Assembly (NCBI GenBank): GCA_016783905.1
Contig: JADHVQ010000019.1
Span: 1-32,515 of the forward strand
Origin: Bacteroidales bacterium
Lineage (GTDB): Bacteria > Bacteroidota > Bacteroidia > Bacteroidales > FEN-979
Direction: 5' to 3'
DNA length: 32,515 nucleotides
Below are positions 31,319-32,515 of the stretch, piece after piece (the first letter of the stretch is position 1; every line of letters begins with the position of its first letter). A model generated the notes under the pieces. It was not told where the DNA came from and searched no databases. It worked only from the letters and a program-made list of their open reading frames with translations. Position numbers and translations under genes: made by a program.

Positions 31319-32515
31319 GACGCGAATCATAACCGGTACGGTTACCTCCTCAGATGATGGTAGCTCGATACCGGGTGTGACCGTTCTGGTGAAAGGTACA
31401 ACGATAGGTACTACGACTGACTTGGACGGGAAGTATACGTTGACTCTTCCAACGAAGTACAACACGCTCATCTTCTCCTATGTTGGGATGAAAACCCAGG
31501 AGATCACCCTGGGTGAATCCAATACCATCAACCTTGCGATGGAGTCGGATGTCCTGAACATGGATGAAGTCGTGGTTACTGCCATCGGTATACCTCGTGA
31601 AACGAAAGCACTCAGCTATTCCGTGCAGGAAGTTAGCGGAGACGACATTGCCAAATCAGGTAGTGTTGACTTTATCAATGCCCTGCAGGGGAAGGTTTCC
31701 GACGTGCAGATTACAAGTTCATCCGGTGCTGCCGGTGCTTCATCCTACATCACTATCCGTGGGGTTCAGTCACTGACGCAGAACAACCAGCCGCTTTTTG
31801 TCATCGATGGGGTACCCATCAACAACAGCGGCGGACAGTATGGTGTCGACGGAGTAGCTACCTCTAACCGTGCTATCGATATCAACCCCGATGACATTGC
31901 CTCCATCAACGTGTTGAAAGGTGGTGCCGCTACCGCTCTCTATGGTTTGCGTGCTGCATCCGGCGCCATCATCATCACCACCAAAAAAGGAAAAGCCACA
32001 ACCGGCAGGAAAATCTCGGTGAATTTTAACACCTCTGTCACATTTAATAAGATCAGCCAGGTTATAGAGCTTCAGGATCAATATGCACAGGGTTGGGGCG
32101 GTCAATGGGTCGGCGGCAATTCTTTCACCTGGGGACCGAGGATTGATACCTGTTCCTACTATGTAGACCCAAACTACAAGTGGAGAACCTTTAATCCCGA
32201 TGGCCAGATTGTTGGGAAAAACGACCCAACGGCGAATGGTCAGTCGGTCAACACCTATGACCCTTATGATTTCTTCCAGACGGGTATCACCACCAACAAT
32301 GCCATCTCTCTTGTGGGGGGCAGTGAAGTGGCCAACTTCTACTTCAGCTTCTCCGACAACCAGTCGACAGGGATTGTTCCGAATAACAAATTCCGCCGGA
32401 ATACCTTCAAGTTGAGCGCTGAAACCAAGCTGACAGACAAGTTTAAAATTTCAGGAAATGCCAACTACATGATCTCGGCCGGTGACCGGATCCAGCAGGG
32501 TTCCAACACCTCCGG
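31254..32515 (+). CDS. Second SusC/RagA-type TonB-linked transporter, cut by the window end
   Basis: The first 420 codons of an open frame that runs off the window. The signal peptide (MRKFMMILALLLFVGLQGVL) and the carboxypeptidase-regulatory-like domain (IITGTVTSSDDGSSIPGVTV, then GTTTDLDGKYTLTLPTKYNT) closely follow the first susC. DEVVVTAIGIPRETKALSYS and a plug with ITIRGVQSLTQNNQPLFVID, INVLKGGAATALYGLRAASG and IIITTKKGK follow. Barrel strands have begun by residue 240 (VNFNTSVTFNKISQV). After the plug the two proteins diverge (QGWGGQWVGGNSFTWGPRID here), so the ligand probably differs. A SusD partner is expected beyond the window. It follows a terminator and a conserved leader, so it is a separate unit. 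Confidence 0.92.
   Translation, partial: MRKFMMILALLLFVGLQGVLAQTRIITGTVTSSDDGSSIPGVTVLVKGTTIGTTTDLDGKYTLTLPTKYNTLIFSYVGMKTQEITLGESNTINLAMESDVLNMDEVVVTAIGIPRETKALSYSVQEVSGDDIAKSGSVDFINALQGKVSDVQITSSSGAAGASSYITIRGVQSLTQNNQPLFVIDGVPINNSGGQYGVDGVATSNRAIDINPDDIASINVLKGGAATALYGLRAASGAIIITTKKGKATTGRKISVNFNTSVTFNKISQVIELQDQYAQGWGGQWVGGNSFTWGPRIDTCSYYVDPNYKWRTFNPDGQIVGKNDPTANGQSVNTYDPYDFFQTGITTNNAISLVGGSEVANFYFSFSDNQSTGIVPNNKFRRNTFKLSAETKLTDKFKISGNANYMISAGDRIQQGSNTS

Overview
The window looks like a chromosomal segment of a Bacteroidota species, probably a free-living or sediment-type, Bacteroidales-like lineage. The evidence is a SusC/SusD-type outer-membrane pair, several secreted proteins with type IX secretion (T9SS) C-terminal sorting domains, a TonB receptor with an N-terminal carboxypeptidase-regulatory-like domain, and TAnnTTTG-type -7 promoter boxes ahead of many genes. 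I see no rRNA, tRNA, CRISPR array, transposase or phage gene. No gene-free stretch exceeds 300 bases.

Layout. Bases 45-16717 are read from the minus strand. They hold, in coordinate order, an ornithine aminotransferase, a small T9SS-sorted protein, a TonB-dependent receptor, and a cytochrome c maturation cluster transcribed as ccmB > ccmC > ccmD-like > ccmE > ubiD-family decarboxylase. Beyond these are four large T9SS-sorted proteins with BNR/Asp-box-like motifs, three of which are clear tandem paralogues. From 17012 everything reads from the plus strand: an LptF/LptG-type LPS exporter permease, two glycosyltransferases and a WbuC-type cupin (an envelope-polysaccharide group), then hisS, a MIO-type aromatic amino acid/histidine ammonia-lyase, three small membrane proteins, a SusC-SusD pair, and the first 420 codons of a second SusC that runs off the window.

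How genes work together. CcmB/C/D/E deliver heme to c-type cytochromes. The ubiD gene four bases behind ccmE suggests co-expression with a quinone or other prenyl-FMN decarboxylation step. LptG, the glycosyltransferases and WbuC fit lipopolysaccharide assembly and export. The T9SS-sorted proteins and TonB/Sus receptors are the surface-binding and uptake layer.

The most unusual aspect is a set of degenerate tandem repeats with short periods (7, 8 or 10 bases) built from a limited set of unit families. They fill several intergenic gaps from just after a stop codon to the next promoter. They also sit in frame inside three conserved genes (hisS, ubiD, a glycosyltransferase) and supply the C-terminus of CcmC. 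Two unrelated proteins carry the identical heptapeptide LVPRPSS from one repeat family. Other points of note are a CcmE with CxxxY in place of HxxxY, an ammonia-lyase with Ala-Cys-Gly in place of the Ala-Ser-Gly MIO precursor, and a 82-base near-identical start region shared by the two susC genes.
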